Assembly (NCBI GenBank): GCA_022494885.1 | Contig: JAGVSM010003544.1 | Coordinates: 186,001 to 250,000 of the forward strand | DNA length: 64,000 nucleotides | Direction of reading: 5' to 3' | Source: Micrasema longulum | Lineage: Eukaryota > Arthropoda > Insecta > Trichoptera > Brachycentridae | Shown here: piece by piece, positions 11,288 through 21,912 of the stretch | Layout: each line of letters begins with the position of its first letter | Position numbering within the stretch: the first letter of the stretch is position 1 | The notes under the pieces: generated by a model | What the model was told of the DNA's origin: nothing | Seen by the model: the letters and a program-made list of their open reading frames with translations, nothing else | Database searches by the model: none | Translations under genes and position numbers: made by a program

Positions 11288-11334
11288 ATCATTACAGAAG
11301 CATCATTATAGTAGCATCATTACAGTAGCATCAT
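11288..11334. repeat. 14-bp minisatellite, right part
   Basis: About three more copies of the agtagcatcatta unit, identical in type to the array at 10728-10823 and in the same orientation and register. The two parts were one array before the LINE inserted. Confidence 0.9.
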
Positions 11335-11349
11335 GAACACAGTAAACAA

Positions 11350-12100
11350 TAAATAAAAGTGAATTTGGAGCACTCACCTAGCTCTCCGATGAGCGACAAT
11401 TCTCATGGTCAATTTACTGATACTAGTTTCTCTCGTCAAAACCTTATATTTCTTTATTACCAGATGACCTGTGAGAAAAAAATGCATTTTTGGGAAGAGT
11501 TTTCGGATCATCAATGTAGAATAACTTGTATCAGATGCTTATAATATAAAATGGAAGAACCTTTTCACTATGATTGACGTAGATTCTAAGGTTAATTTTT
11601 TGAATTGGAAATCGCTATCGTTATGCGATCTGCATGCACCTATAGAAAAAGTACTTAACATATTTCAACCCCTCGGTTTACGCCAGATAAATTTATTTTC
11701 ACGCGTAAACGAGACAAAACTCACAAGGCAAAAAACCAACCAACCAATCAGTGCATTAAAGAAACTACAGGACCCTGAAAAATATATGTAATCAGATGTG
11801 TCGTAATGTCAAACGTAAATTCTTTCATGAATTCCTAATCGACGCTGATCTTCAAGAATCCTGGAAGTTTTTAAAAACATTAGGATATTCAAAATCTAAA
11901 AATGCTTCAGACACCTTTATCAATCTAAATCCCAAACTAGTCATTTGTCTAAACCTATCCAGCTTAATAGTCTTATTAAATCTAACACCTAATTGCTTTG
12001 AGAATCTCCCCTGCTACGTGATTGCCTACCATTTTCTTTCAGTCGCGTCACGAAAACAGAAATGATCAAAGTTCTTCACTCAACAAAGTCAAATTCTTGT
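11350..12100 (+). mobile_element. LINE endonuclease/linker remnant
   Basis: Fragments in different plus frames resemble the region between endonuclease and RT in Jockey/CR1-like LINEs. At 11570-11791 there is VDSKVNFLNWKSLSLCDLHA followed by PIEKV. At 11796-12065 there is RNVKRKFFHEFLI, then ESWKFLKTLGYSKSKNASDT. The usual family form is DLHAPI...W.LLK.LG..K. No RT follows; after 12100 the sequence turns AT-rich and unrelated. It is strongly decayed. Confidence 0.65.
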
Positions 12101-12299
12101 TGATATTATGGGATTAGTATATCTACAATTCGATTGAACATTGATTTTATCCTACCTATTATTCTCACATCATAAATTCTAAATTCTATATACTCACATC
12201 ATAAATTACTATTTGACTTCACAAGCCATCACGTCAAAATGGAAAACAGTTAAGCAGGATTCTTCAACTGTGTTGTTTTAAAGAAGTAAAAACAACAAT
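12101..12299. other. AT-rich spacer
   Basis: No gene or motif seen beyond short direct repeats of the phrase actcacatcataaatt around 12160-12210. Confidence 0.5.
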
Positions 12300-12520
12300 A
12301 AAAATTCAACATAATATTTTCATAGTCTTGATTCAATAAAATATACACATTTTTACAATATTAATACATTATAAAGAAAACAAAGTATTAAAATATATTT
12401 TGTCTCGATAAATTATTCAATAATAGTTTGTCATCGGGTGCTCAGACATTAGTTTAAATTAATAATCAAATAAAAAGGGTACAGACATAATACTGTATAC
12501 TTTTATATCAAGATTAAGAA
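12300..12520 (-). repeat. Interspersed repeat of unknown class, copy 1
   Basis: Matches the reverse complement of 62810-62960. A block of 24 identical bases centred on cgggtgctcagacattag (12435-12458) sits in about 150 bp of weaker similarity that includes gtctc...attcaat on one side and ataatactgtatac on the other. It is not coding. It could be a short non-autonomous element or an old duplicated regulatory sequence. Confidence 0.6.
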
Positions 12521-13479
12521 TGGGATATTGTCTCGTTGCACTTATCGAGAATAAGTGTATTTTTACTTCGCGTGCGCTTCGGTGGAAATAACGAAGAGAC
12601 ATTAGATTATTTGTTCTTTGACTTGCCCATCTACGACACAAGCAAATTTCAAAATATTTCAAAACAATTTTAAATATTTTTCGGGTGTCATGTAGACTCC
12701 TATAAACAAATGTCTATATGTAAACAAATAAAATTTACATATATGTTACATTTTAATGTTTTTTTTACCAACAGAATCTGCTTATATTTTGTTTTTAGGA
12801 ACCCAAAATATTATATTATGTTGAATCATTGAATGATAATACACATCATAAAGCGGAAATATTTTTTGGCTACTCGTTGATACGCGTAGCGTCTTTCATG
12901 CGTTATGGTAGGGGTTTTATACTCCTTTGATATTTCGACTAATTAGATTTGCTAGAGTTGTACTCGATCACACAACGTGCACTCAGTTTTAGTATTATGT
13001 CATTACAGGTGATAGGACTGTCCCCAATTTGCATGATTTACTGAGATAATTAATCCTCCGCCCTCCTCTAAATATTATTACCAGTCAGATTAAGTAATCG
13101 TTGGCGCGTTAGATTAGCTTTCCGCTATATTCTGTTCTTTTAATTGATAATTTATTTATTTTTTCATTTTTTTTTCATTAATTTATTTTACAATATTTGT
13201 AAACAACGTATCTTATTTGAAGTACATTATCACGTAAATATGTCAACGAAAAAAAAACATTTTGAAAACAAACCCTGATTTTCATGATGTTTTTGCGCTC
13301 AATGTGAATTGTTGCACCTCACTAGGTTCTAAAACAGCAACTTATCAAGTTTTAAAAATAGATGTCCAATAAGAATTCCAGATCTGCGGTGGATGGACTT
13401 CCCTAAGTCCTGTCAAAGAATGAAAGAATAAGAAAATGAATGAAGTTACTTCTGATCATCCAGCCTTTTTAAAACACTT
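12521..13479. other. Non-coding stretch with clustered homeodomain-like sites
   Basis: No open frame of note. Between 12939 and 13120 there are several TAATTA and GATTA/TAATC words: ctaattag (12939), gataattaatcc (13045), gattaagtaatcg (13088) and ttagattagc (13109). They lie in sequence less AT-rich than its surroundings. In AT-rich DNA such words also arise by chance. Confidence 0.35.
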
Positions 13480-14745
13480 TGATTGCGAAAGCATCACCCT
13501 TTCAGCCTCGGACACAAAATGGCTACGGTAACCGACCTGGCCCATCCCCACTGAAAACATATAGACAAATTATCTCCAACAAATCTACCCTCCGCCTAGG
13601 AACCTATAATGTACGCACCTTGCGAACACCTGGTAAAGATCTCCACGCCACGCATGTTCTAAAATATTACCATTTGGACATTTAAGGGTTGAGTAAAGTG
13701 CGCTGGAAAAGGGTGGGTAAAAAGTTGTTGGACGGGTAAACGTGTCTTTACTCTGGTCAGGACCAATACCATTTCCAAAGAGTGGCCATATTATTTTTAA
13801 AAAAGGTATCTCGCTGCCTTGTGAAGTAGGAACCAATCTCGGAATGGCTGATATGCGCTATTTTTAAGACGCTCAATAGCTCTATCATTGTCTTTTAGTG
13901 CTATGCTTCTACAGAGGATGCAGACGCCTCTGCCAAATACCATTTTTATGATTTGCTTCACTCTCCATTATCTAGGTAACTCAGACAAGACCACGCAGTT
14001 GTCATCAGTGACCTTAATGCTAGGGTAGGGATCCGCTCGATCAGTAGGATCCGCAATCATGGGGAATCATGGTCTCAGTGGTACTTATGAAAATTGTATA
14101 AAACTCATAAAATTGGCTACTTAAAATGAGTTCACCATTGGCGGTACTATATTTTTTCATAAAAAAAATCACAAGTATACATACATCTCACCAGATGGAC
14201 GTAAATCGACCACCTACTCTACAGCTCAACACACAAGCGGGAATTGCTTGATGTTAGGATTTACCGCGTAGCCAATTTATACAGCAACCAGAAGCTGCTC
14301 GTCGGGAAAATTCACATTAAGCTCCACCGCATGGCTAAACCAAATATGCCAAAGTCCATCGATATCAAAATGATGAAAATTCCCGCCACCGTACAACGTT
14401 TCAACGGTAGTTATTGAGCAAATCTAGAAAACACAAATGGTGGTAACAATTCTTTACCTCCGACGGACTACATTGAGAGTCAGTGGCAAACTCTTAAACC
14501 TCAATTATGTTGTTTCCAAAGTCTGTTCTAGGAGCTAAGGAGAGTGTGCGTCCGCGGTAGATGTCAAATGATACTTGGAAAGAAATTGAAAAGCGAGCAA
14601 AACTGGAAGTATTCGGTGGAATTAAGGGGCGCTGAATTGACGTGGGAAGTAGCAAAAATGCTGGCTGGCGATAGGGTTTCCTGGAGGCGACTGGTGTTGT
14701 CCATATGCTCAACTTAGGAGTGGATGTAGAAAAAAAGAAGAAAAA
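13480..14745 (+). mobile_element. L-F LINE with endonuclease joined to 3' end (RT deleted)
   Basis: The plus strand starts an APE-type endonuclease: LRLGTYNVRTLRTPGKDLHA near 13590 and ISDLNARVGI near 14003, with many stops between. From 14560 the linker-like NDTWKEIEKRAKLE runs straight into the LINE C-terminus VELRGAELTWEVAKMLAGDR and WRRLVLS (14620-14700), ending in an aaaaaaagaagaaaaag tail. RT blocks are absent, so about 1.5-2 kb was lost internally. The same C-terminus occurs at 20215-20430 on the other strand. Confidence 0.75.
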
Positions 14746-16424
14746 GAACTTCCGATGAAAATTGTCATCAATCGGAGGCAATACAGTCGCTAATCCACGT
14801 ACTGTAGATACCTCCTGAGCGCTTCAACAATGCTTGCCCACTTTACGAGGTATTAGTTGGCTACTTACTATTATTCCGTAGCTTTTATCAGAACTTCGGG
14901 ACGCGAACATAACTTTGGAGGATGCATTGGAAGTTTTTTTATATTTTTTGTCTTGTTTATACAAGTTTATAATATTAACTGCAAAAAATATTAAATTAAT
15001 TACTCTGACTCTAAAGTGAGAATCTGGTAGAATAATCGGTTGTGGCCTCGTTAAAGAATTTCTCCGCATTTGCTTTAAGGAGAGAAAATCACAGAAAACT
15101 CATGCAGAAAAAGCTGGAGTATTGACAGACATCAACAGACCTTCCGTTCCACTTTGAGAGCGTTCGGCATTTTTTGTCCTATTTTTATTTATTTCAAAAA
15201 TTACCTTTACTATTTCAACCATGTATGATATTACCTCGTGCGATAAATCTTAATGACTTTTAACTGTAACGATATCTTATAGGTCCTTATTCAGACTTCT
15301 ACATCTTTTTGTGAATGCTATGCGCTCTGACAAGAGAGCGGTAATGGATAAATGATTATTCCCAATTAATTAACGACTGTTGAAAACTAAAAAAATAACA
15401 AAACTCTTAGTCGCTATAATTTTGACACAACGAATATTTTGTGTAAAATACTTGTCATTTTCATATAAAATGATTAAATTTAAATACGGGATGTTTCAAA
15501 ACGTCACATTATGAAATGTATTTAAACTAAAATACGTAACCACCTATTAAGATTGCTGGTTGTACCAGTAGGCTGACGAAGACGGGCGGTGGGAGGGAAT
15601 AATAGAGAGAGAAACATCCTGGGAGTAGTAGAGAAAGGAAAAGAATGGCAAACAGATTGAGAAAAGAAAAGAAGGTAAGAGATCCGAGCAAAAAACGCTA
15701 CACGAAAACAAACGCCTAAACTGTACTTCTGCGTTTCTGTGTTATATAGAAAACGTTTAAAATACATTTATGCATGAGCTATGCTTCATATGATTCAAAG
15801 AATTAAAAATTATACTCGTTCACCAAGGGTACGGGTGCGGGGAAGGCACAAGAGGTGTCACTCCAGGACACGTCGCGTTATGGTAGTATGAATATTCGTT
15901 CTGAACATTTGATTATTTATTTTACGGTTCGAAAATCTGTTTCCAATACAGATGCAGAAATGAGATGAGGGGCAACCATAAACCCGTCCGACCATATTAT
16001 TGGATACGGACATGGTGCTCGATGGTGGTGGGGGGAACGGGCGGGGCGGCGCGGGGGCGGCCGACCGGAAAATTTGTCCCGGGTTAGGAGTGAGCGTCTC
16101 AAAAAATATCATTTTTATAAATGCCAAAACCGTTATCGAAAAATATTCATAATGTTAACTTACCGCCCCGCAACAAAATCGTTGACTTGGGAGATCTTCT
16201 CTAAACTCACTGCAGTATTCACAAAATGGGTGAATCACGAAGTTTCCGGGTTCGATTCTGGGTAAGTATGACGACAAAAACATAATGTGATTTTTGTGGA
16301 GATTAACTGTTCCATGCTTTAATTTATCATTGTTTTAGGGTCCTCGGTATATTATGGTACCTAATTTACAATTCGATTGAAAAAAATACCTCAGTCGTGA
16401 TTTACATGATATTTTTCTCCTCAC
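14746..16424. other. No gene seen; GC-rich pocket at 15815-16085
   Basis: AT-rich DNA with a sharp GC-rich stretch near 16020-16085 (gggcggggcggcgcgggggc). Minus-strand frames there (15858-16127) are low-complexity Pro/Arg and look like by-products of GC content. A B-box-like gggttcgattctggg lies at 16248-16262 without a convincing A box. Confidence 0.4.
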
Positions 16425-16471
16425 AAACACATATCGACTGCTAACACTAATTTAGCAGTCGATATGTGTTT
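16425..16471. repeat. Perfect 20-bp hairpin with 7-nt loop
   Basis: Arms 16425-16444 and 16452-16471 are exact reverse complements over 20 bp (aaacacatatcgactgctaa on the left), with loop cactaat. The stem is shorter than a normal miRNA precursor and is followed by a T run on the plus strand. No flanking TE similarity was seen. Confidence 0.9.
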
Positions 16472-16539
16472 AATTTTTTTTAATGTAACTATGAAAACAT
16501 ACAAACCTATATTTATTATTGTACAATAATATATGATAC

Positions 16540-17060
16540 TTTGTAGCTGAAAGACGTGTTTGGATATTGTAAAGCGCCCTTGAGGTGATTTTCACAAAAA
16601 TGGAGCTGTATATGTACATTATCCGCAATTATAGTAGCTGCTTCAATGGGTAAATGTTATCAACTATTAAATACCAAAATTTAGTAAACGGGGTCTAGAA
16701 TTCCAACTGTCCATGCCCTCAGTAGCTGCAAGACTTGTTGTAATCTAACTTCTATTTTAATAAATTAGTTTTTTAGTTAGTTTTTTGAAATATCACTTAA
16801 ACTCTAAACTTCATTGTCACATAAAATAAAAATAAAAAAGGCAAATAGGGGCTAGATAACTCAATGTCCACGTGCTCTGTAGCTTCAAGACGTGCTATAA
16901 TCTAGCTTCTTTATATCAGAATTGTAATTTATCATAATTGGAGACGAGGAACTAGAATCCCAATCGTCCATGCGCTCTGTAGCTGCAAAACGTGCTGGGG
17001 TATTTATTCATTGTACAGCGCCCTTTAAGTTATTTTCACACAAATGGAGCTATATGAATT
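16540..17060. repeat. Degenerate higher-order tandem repeat
   Basis: The phrase gtagctg.aagacgtg recurs near 16543, 16725, 16879 and 16979. It is preceded at three places by a ctagaa-tcc-a-tgtccatg-c-ct block. The downstream block gcgccctt-a-gt-attttcac, with ..aaatggagct, appears at 16572 and 17020. Together they describe diverged copies of a roughly 100-450 bp unit. It is not coding. Confidence 0.65.
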
Positions 17061-18610
17061 ATCCATATATAAATGGATGATTTATATATATATATATTAA
17101 AGATCAGTTTTATATTAGGATTTTTTATAAAACAAGTCTTAAGTTTCACAGAATATGAATAGTGAGAATGTGGTGATCGGGAGATCCGGATGTACTCGCT
17201 CCGAGAGCCGTCGTACGAGTGTTGTGTACATGTACTGTGTACAGTGTACAGGGAGAGTTGTCTACACACATCCGAATTTAACTCGTTTTCATTTTATTTA
17301 AGATCACAATTTTAACATGGAATCTACAAATCTTTCGCTGCAAGGTGTCAAAACTGTTGCAGATATTAAAATAAAGTAAGTTGAAAAACCACTGCTAGCA
17401 GAAAATAAACATCTGTTGCATTACATTTGAAACTAAATATAGAGACTACTTATATCGTTATACAAATTTTAAATACAAAAACAACATGCGAAAAGTTTTT
17501 CGTTCTGTAAGATGTGTATATGTATCGTCTTATTTAGGGTGATCCCGTGTAGGTTTAATTCGTTCTGAAGTTTCGGCTACCGTTACAGGAGCTATCTTAA
17601 GGTAAATCGTTGATTGAAAATCATCAAAAAAAGACGATACTTATTGATAAAAGTGACGATGAAAATTTCCGTGAGAATCGTTTCACGATTGTGACCACTT
17701 TTGTCATGCATAAAAATGAACATATTTATAACTTAATTTACTGTATCTATCACTATGAAATACATTTTATGTAGGTTCATAGTAATTTTAATCATCATAT
17801 AATTAAATACCAGGAGTAGCTTGACAAAAAAGTCGGCCATAAAATGAATGTATGTATTGCCTAAATATATGTGTACCTCTATTTGCACCACGTAGAGATC
17901 TGCAGAGCAGCGCAGCGTTGGCAAATTGCATTCCCTTCCCCTTCCGTAACATAATTCCATAACAAACTCCGCCTGGCTATCCCCACCCCCACCCCCCCAA
18001 CAGTGGCATTAGCGGCTAACTGTGATTGCGAGTTTACAATGCACTTTTAACTGATGGGTATCGACAAACGGAATCACGGTACGGCATTATGACTATTTTT
18101 TATTACTGGGTTGATCATTTTAACATTATTATTATTTTATTGTGAATCGTGAAGTAGGGAACACATAAACACATTTTTATGTAAGGTGGTCTAATAATAA
18201 CATTGTATAAACGTAGATGTTTCATTTATAAATTAAAAAAATAATAATGCACGGATAAAACTTATCGCAATGAGAAACACCAATAGCAGTGAGCGCGAAA
18301 AAGCGAAAAAAGTTACAAAGTATGCGAAAGATTGGTTAAGAATGGGATGAAAGACTGAATGAAGTGGAAGGTATAGAAATGTCTACGCATTTTTCTTTGT
18401 AGCTCGTTCTCGATTTCCTGTATAATATTTTGTAAAATTAACCTTATTATATATTAATTTAATATTATCAAAAAAAATAGCCACATTAAAAACAAAGCAT
18501 TAAAAAAATATTTTGAAAAAAAAACAGAAATACAAGGGTAATGTCGATGTTAAATTAATTAAAAATATTAACATATGGGCGAAGAATATTTAGTTATACT
18601 AGGATATTGG
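17061..18610. other. No confirmed gene; possible short exon at 17319-17376
   Basis: AT-rich with a (ta)n run at about 17083-17096 and a gtaca-rich palindromic patch at 17220-17252. A small GC-richer pocket lies at 17880-18010. The only gene-like signal is the short ATG frame ending at a GTAAGT site, listed separately. Confidence 0.4.
17319..17376 (+). other. Candidate first coding exon (ATG to GTAAGT donor)
   Basis: The sequence aacATGGaa opens 19 codons (MESTNLSLQGVKTVADIKI) plus one base, and then meets a strong splice donor, gtaagttg, at 17377. The start context is acceptable and codon composition is protein-like. The peptide is not recognised and no acceptor-joined continuation could be identified downstream, so chance is a serious alternative. 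Confidence 0.2.
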
Positions 18611-18630
18611 CGCAAAAAATTATAATATAA

Positions 18631-18707
18631 TAGCCACCTTGAACATTATAATACCAGAAAAAATATAAAAGCCCACTTGAACATCATAATACCAGAGAAA
18701 AGGTAAA
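18631..18707. repeat. Two-copy 38/39-bp tandem repeat
   Basis: Two adjacent units, both containing cttgaacat-ataataccag, at 18631-18669 and 18670-18707. They are diverged by several substitutions and a one-base length difference. Confidence 0.8.
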
Positions 18708-18859
18708 AATCACACTTCCCTTTTAAAAAAAGGCGGTCACAAAATTCAATTTTATTTAAGGCAGTAAAAACATATTTTTATATGAGGTAAAACATTTATA
18801 GAGAAGAAAAAAATCTTAAAATTCAAACATAAGGTTTAGGCAAATGTGTTCTTTTTTTC

Positions 18860-19500
18860 GCATGTTCAATACTGGGGATTGGTAATTCAGAAAAGTTCTG
18901 CATCTCGTCCTCCACTGGTCTCTATTCTCTGCAGCCCTCTTCAACGCATATGAGGTATATGAGGCGCAGTTCAAATTGTCGCACACTTGCTCCAAATACT
19001 CCCGTCGGGGGCGCCATGTAATTTGTCTCCTCAGCCATTCCCTCTATTATGTCATGCAGGAAGCCCTCATGGCGTATAATGTGGCCAATTCATTGGGCTC
19101 GCCTCTCTGAAAAAGTTAGGTGCCTCCCTTCTACGATTCTGCTGAGAACCTCGTCATTAGTGATGTGGACCCTCTAAGAAATTCGTAATATTTTTCTGTA
19201 GAACCACATCTCAAAGGCCTCTAGTCTTTTTTTATCTCTTTCGGTAAGGCACCATGTCTTACAACCGTACATAAATATGCTCCTACATATGTCTTGGCAA
19301 GTTGCTTGCGGAGTTTAAAGTTAATATTATTTGACTCAAAATCTTTGATTTTTTGTTAAAAGCTAGCTTTGCTTGGTGTATGCGGCAGTCGATATCTCTT
19401 TTCGTTCTCCCATTCCAGGTGATCCTGCTTCCAAGATAAACATACTCTTGCTCGTTTTTCAGAGTTGCTACTAACATTAGTACATTCATTTGCTGCTTTA
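18860..19500 (-). mobile_element. L-G LINE C-terminal fragment
   Basis: The minus strand reads EQEYVYLGSRITWNGRTKRD and IDCRIHQAKLAFNKKSK at 19460-19330. After a frame change it continues RLEAFEMWFYRKILRISRVH and ITNDEVLSRIVE at about 19230-19130, then a GHIIRHEGFL segment near 19075. These are post-RT LINE motifs of RTE-like or related families. The fragment lacks RT and ends near 18860. It is non-functional. Confidence 0.8.
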
Positions 19501-19559
19501 ATTATTATATCCATCTCCTAAAATCATATGTAATACTCCAAAAAACTGACATTATATTA

Positions 19560-20160
19560 CCAAAATGTAAGAGGAGTCCAAACTTAGATTCAAGAACTTA
19601 CATTGTCTGCTTCTTTACTACTCCATGATATGTACATTCTCACTGAAACATGGCTTGGTCCTGAAATTTCCGAACTTGGATTTCCTAACTATAAAATTTT
19701 TCGATTTGATCGAAATGTGAATACTAGTAACAAAACAAGAGGAGGTGGCATCGCTATAATCGTATCCAAGAAATACTCGTCTGCCAAGTTATCCACGAAA
19801 TATTTATGTGTTGAACAATTATTTGTGAAAGTGAAAACACAAAGTGATACTTTTATTATAGAAAGTGTTTATTTACCACCGTACTCTGACATCGTTAATT
19901 ATAAAAAGCATTGTGAAGATATTGAAATTATCAGTACGAAGCATCCGAACACCAAAATTATATTAGCGGGTGATTATAACTTACCAAATTTTGACTGGGG
20001 TAATATGGAATCCTCAATATTTTCTAATAAAAGTAAATATAAACTAAAAGATATGGCAATATTTTTAGGTTAAAAACAGTGTAATTTTGTTTCTTATAAC
20101 TGTGGACATATTCTTAATTTATTGTTTTCTAATGTTTTTTCCATCAAAGTTGAATGAAGT
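19560..20160 (+). mobile_element. LINE endonuclease fragment (CR1/Jockey type)
   Basis: The frame 19603-20073 contains ILTETWLGPEI, TRGGGIAIIVSKKY, ESVYLPPY and ILAGDYNLPNFDW, the conserved blocks of LINE APE-type endonucleases; GDYN holds the catalytic Asp and Asn. Upstream near 19570 an out-of-frame YYQNVRG start block can be read. Downstream the protein frame ends at 20073 and similarity fades by about 20160. A reversed L-F end follows from 20215. Confidence 0.85.
19603..20073 (+). pseudogene. APE-type endonuclease domain, 156 codons
   Basis: The longest intact endonuclease piece in the window. Block order is LTETWL (about residues 13-18), RGGGIAI (46-52), CVEQLFVKV (68-76) and AGDYNLPNFDW (121-131). 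The N-terminal QNVRG block lies in another frame upstream, and the C-terminal SDH block is absent because the frame ends early. The nicking endonuclease function is lost. Confidence 0.85.
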
Positions 20161-20214
20161 CTAGAAATATTACTGCCTGTTGATAACCATTATCCACTTT
20201 AAGAGATAAAAGAA

Positions 20215-20430
20215 TCTTCTTCTTTTCCACATCCGCTCCTAAGTGGAGCATGCGGATATCACCAGTTGCCTCCAGAAGACCCTATCGCCAGCCAGCACTC
20301 TCGCTTCTTCCCATGTCAATCTAGCGCCCCTTAATTTCACCGAATAAAGTCTAAAGATCGTCATTGACGGCTTTCCAGGACGGCGTGATCCCGCAGGTTT
20401 AGAGAAGAGTCAACTAGGGTTTAGGTTCTC
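20215..20430 (-). mobile_element. L-F LINE 3' end, second copy
   Basis: The minus strand reads RRPGKPSMTIFRLYSVKLRG, then ARLTWEEARVLAGDRVFWRQ and LVISACST, followed by stop and an A/G-rich tail. It matches the C-terminus of L-F at 14620-14745 closely and is better preserved. It lies between two plus-strand LINE pieces. Confidence 0.8.
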
Positions 20431-20660
20431 AGATTTTGGATAGTAAAGTATGCAGAGGCTCAACAATTGTAAAAAGTACCAACTTTGAAGTGCACTCATT
20501 TATACTTAGAATACATAGGTATGAAAATGAATTAGAACAAATATTCGGTATTTATAATACAAATTCTGTTCATGAATTAAAACAAATTCTCACTCGTTAT
20601 TAATTAGAAAAATAATGGATTTATTTTAAAATATATTATTATGTCATCATTGACTCTAGA

Positions 20661-21257
20661 TTGAAGCCTTTAACTGTCGACACACGTGTGTACAGAGGGG
20701 CCGAGATGGAATCAGACTATTTTTTAGTGGTCTCAAGGGTGATTCTGTTTAAGGGATGGCGGTCCCAAACAAACAAAGTGCAGGCTCCTTCTAGAGTCAA
20801 AGTTGAAAAACTGCAAAATGCTGACATAAAAAATAATTTTGAAAGATCTGTGAGTCACAGACTGAACGAAAAAGATGAAGAATGTATGGGTATAAATGAT
20901 ATGTGGGAGTGTTTGAAAATAAGTATGTGCGAGGCGGCGAAAGAAGTGTGCGGTGTGACAACGCTAGGGAGAAAGAAAGGTGATGCGTGGTGGGACGACG
21001 AAGTCAAAAAACTCGTTAAAGAAAAGAAGGATGCGTGGATAAATTTGCTTGCTGTAAAAAAGAAAACAATTGAATATGAATCGGCTAAACGCGTGTATGG
21101 TGAAAGTAAGAAAAAGGTTAAGCAGGGTGTATGTGAACGGAAGAAAAAATTGAAGGATGAAGAAGGAATGAAAATGACACACAATTTCCATGAAAACATT
21201 AAAGTTTTCTGGAAAGCTGTGAAAACTCCAGGAGTAGCAGTGAAAGCGGAGGCATGA
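20661..21257 (+). pseudogene. L-A linker region after the endonuclease
   Basis: A 198-codon frame. It starts with the last endonuclease motif (RGAEMESDYFLVVSRV; the Asp-His pair of SDH is SDY here). It goes on as a Lys/Glu-rich helical linker (KKGDAWWDDEVKKLVKEKKD, RVYGESKKKVKQGVCERKKK). DAWWDDEVK is the usual linker block. The frame is lost at 21257 before RT begins at 21394. Confidence 0.85.
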
Positions 21258-21393
21258 CAGTTGTTAAAGATAAGGATGGAAAAATGGTGACTAGTGAGAG
21301 TGGAATAAAGAGAGATGGAAGGAATACTTTGAGGAAGTTTATGAATCGCACACTGGTAACTCGGGCGGTGCCGATGTATCGACATTATCCGAG

Positions 21394-21635
21394 GTGTGTT
21401 TGAACGCAAATGATGAGGTAAGTCAGATTAGTATGAAAGAAATTATCAGTGTTGTCAAATGTATGCGGCATGGTAAAGCGCAAGGGTATGACTGTATGGC
21501 AGCAGAGTTTATTAAGTCGGGTGGCAAATTAATTCTCACATGGCTACATAAACTTTTTAACTTGTGTCTCAAGGAGGAAAGGACTCCACCTGATTGGAGG
21601 AGGGCAGTTGTTATGCCGTTATACAAGGGAAAGGG
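21394..21635 (+). pseudogene. L-A RT entry region
   Basis: Residues 9-80 of the 21394 frame are RT fingers: ISMKEIISVVKCMRHGKAQG, YDCMAAEFIKSGG, LHKLFNLCLKEERTPPDWRR and AVVMPLYKGKG. Right after KGKG the sequence changes into an AT-rich insertion. RT resumes at 21908 with ECGNYR, so the insertion cut the ORF. Confidence 0.88.
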
Positions 21636-21907
21636 TTATTTATTTATTGACACTTTATATACATACACAATAAATATACATATAAGGGCGGGCATATTGC
21701 CTTAAGGCAATTTCTTCCTACCTACCCAAACCGTTCAGTTTGAGAAAATTATAAATATATGGACATATTGAATCTTACAATTTTATACAAAAATTAAAAG
21801 CAAAGATTAACAAAAATAAATATATGTATTAAAAAAAAAATAACACTTTACTATGAAGAGAGGAGAGGGGATGGGAAGGAAAGAAGAAGGATAAAGGAAC
21901 AAGGGTT
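21636..21907 (-). mobile_element. Short retroelement-like insertion inside L-A
   Basis: About 270 bp interrupt the RT frame between KGKG and ECGNYR. Read on the minus strand the insertion ends in tcaataaataaataa, a LINE/SINE-like 3' tail, and contains ggtaggaagaaattgcctta plus the palindrome ttgccttaaggcaa. Flanks are similar (aagggaaagggt left, aaggaacaagggt right), an imperfect target-site duplication. It has no ORF, so a SINE or a very short LINE 3' end are both possible. Confidence 0.7.
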
Positions 21908-21912
21908 CTAAG

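Noticed and set aside
10728..11334. CRISPR array
   Set aside because: Units are contiguous 14-mers without spacers, and the genome is eukaryotic.
15858..16127. Pro/Arg-rich minus-strand ORF as a protein
   Set aside because: Composition follows the local GC-rich run; no conserved motif.
16248..16262. tRNA gene or SINE at gggttcgattctggg
   Set aside because: Good B box but no A box at the proper distance and no body shared with S1-S6.
20855..21409. 184-codon minus-strand ORF as a gene
   Set aside because: It is the antisense of the L-A linker; the plus strand has the LINE motifs.
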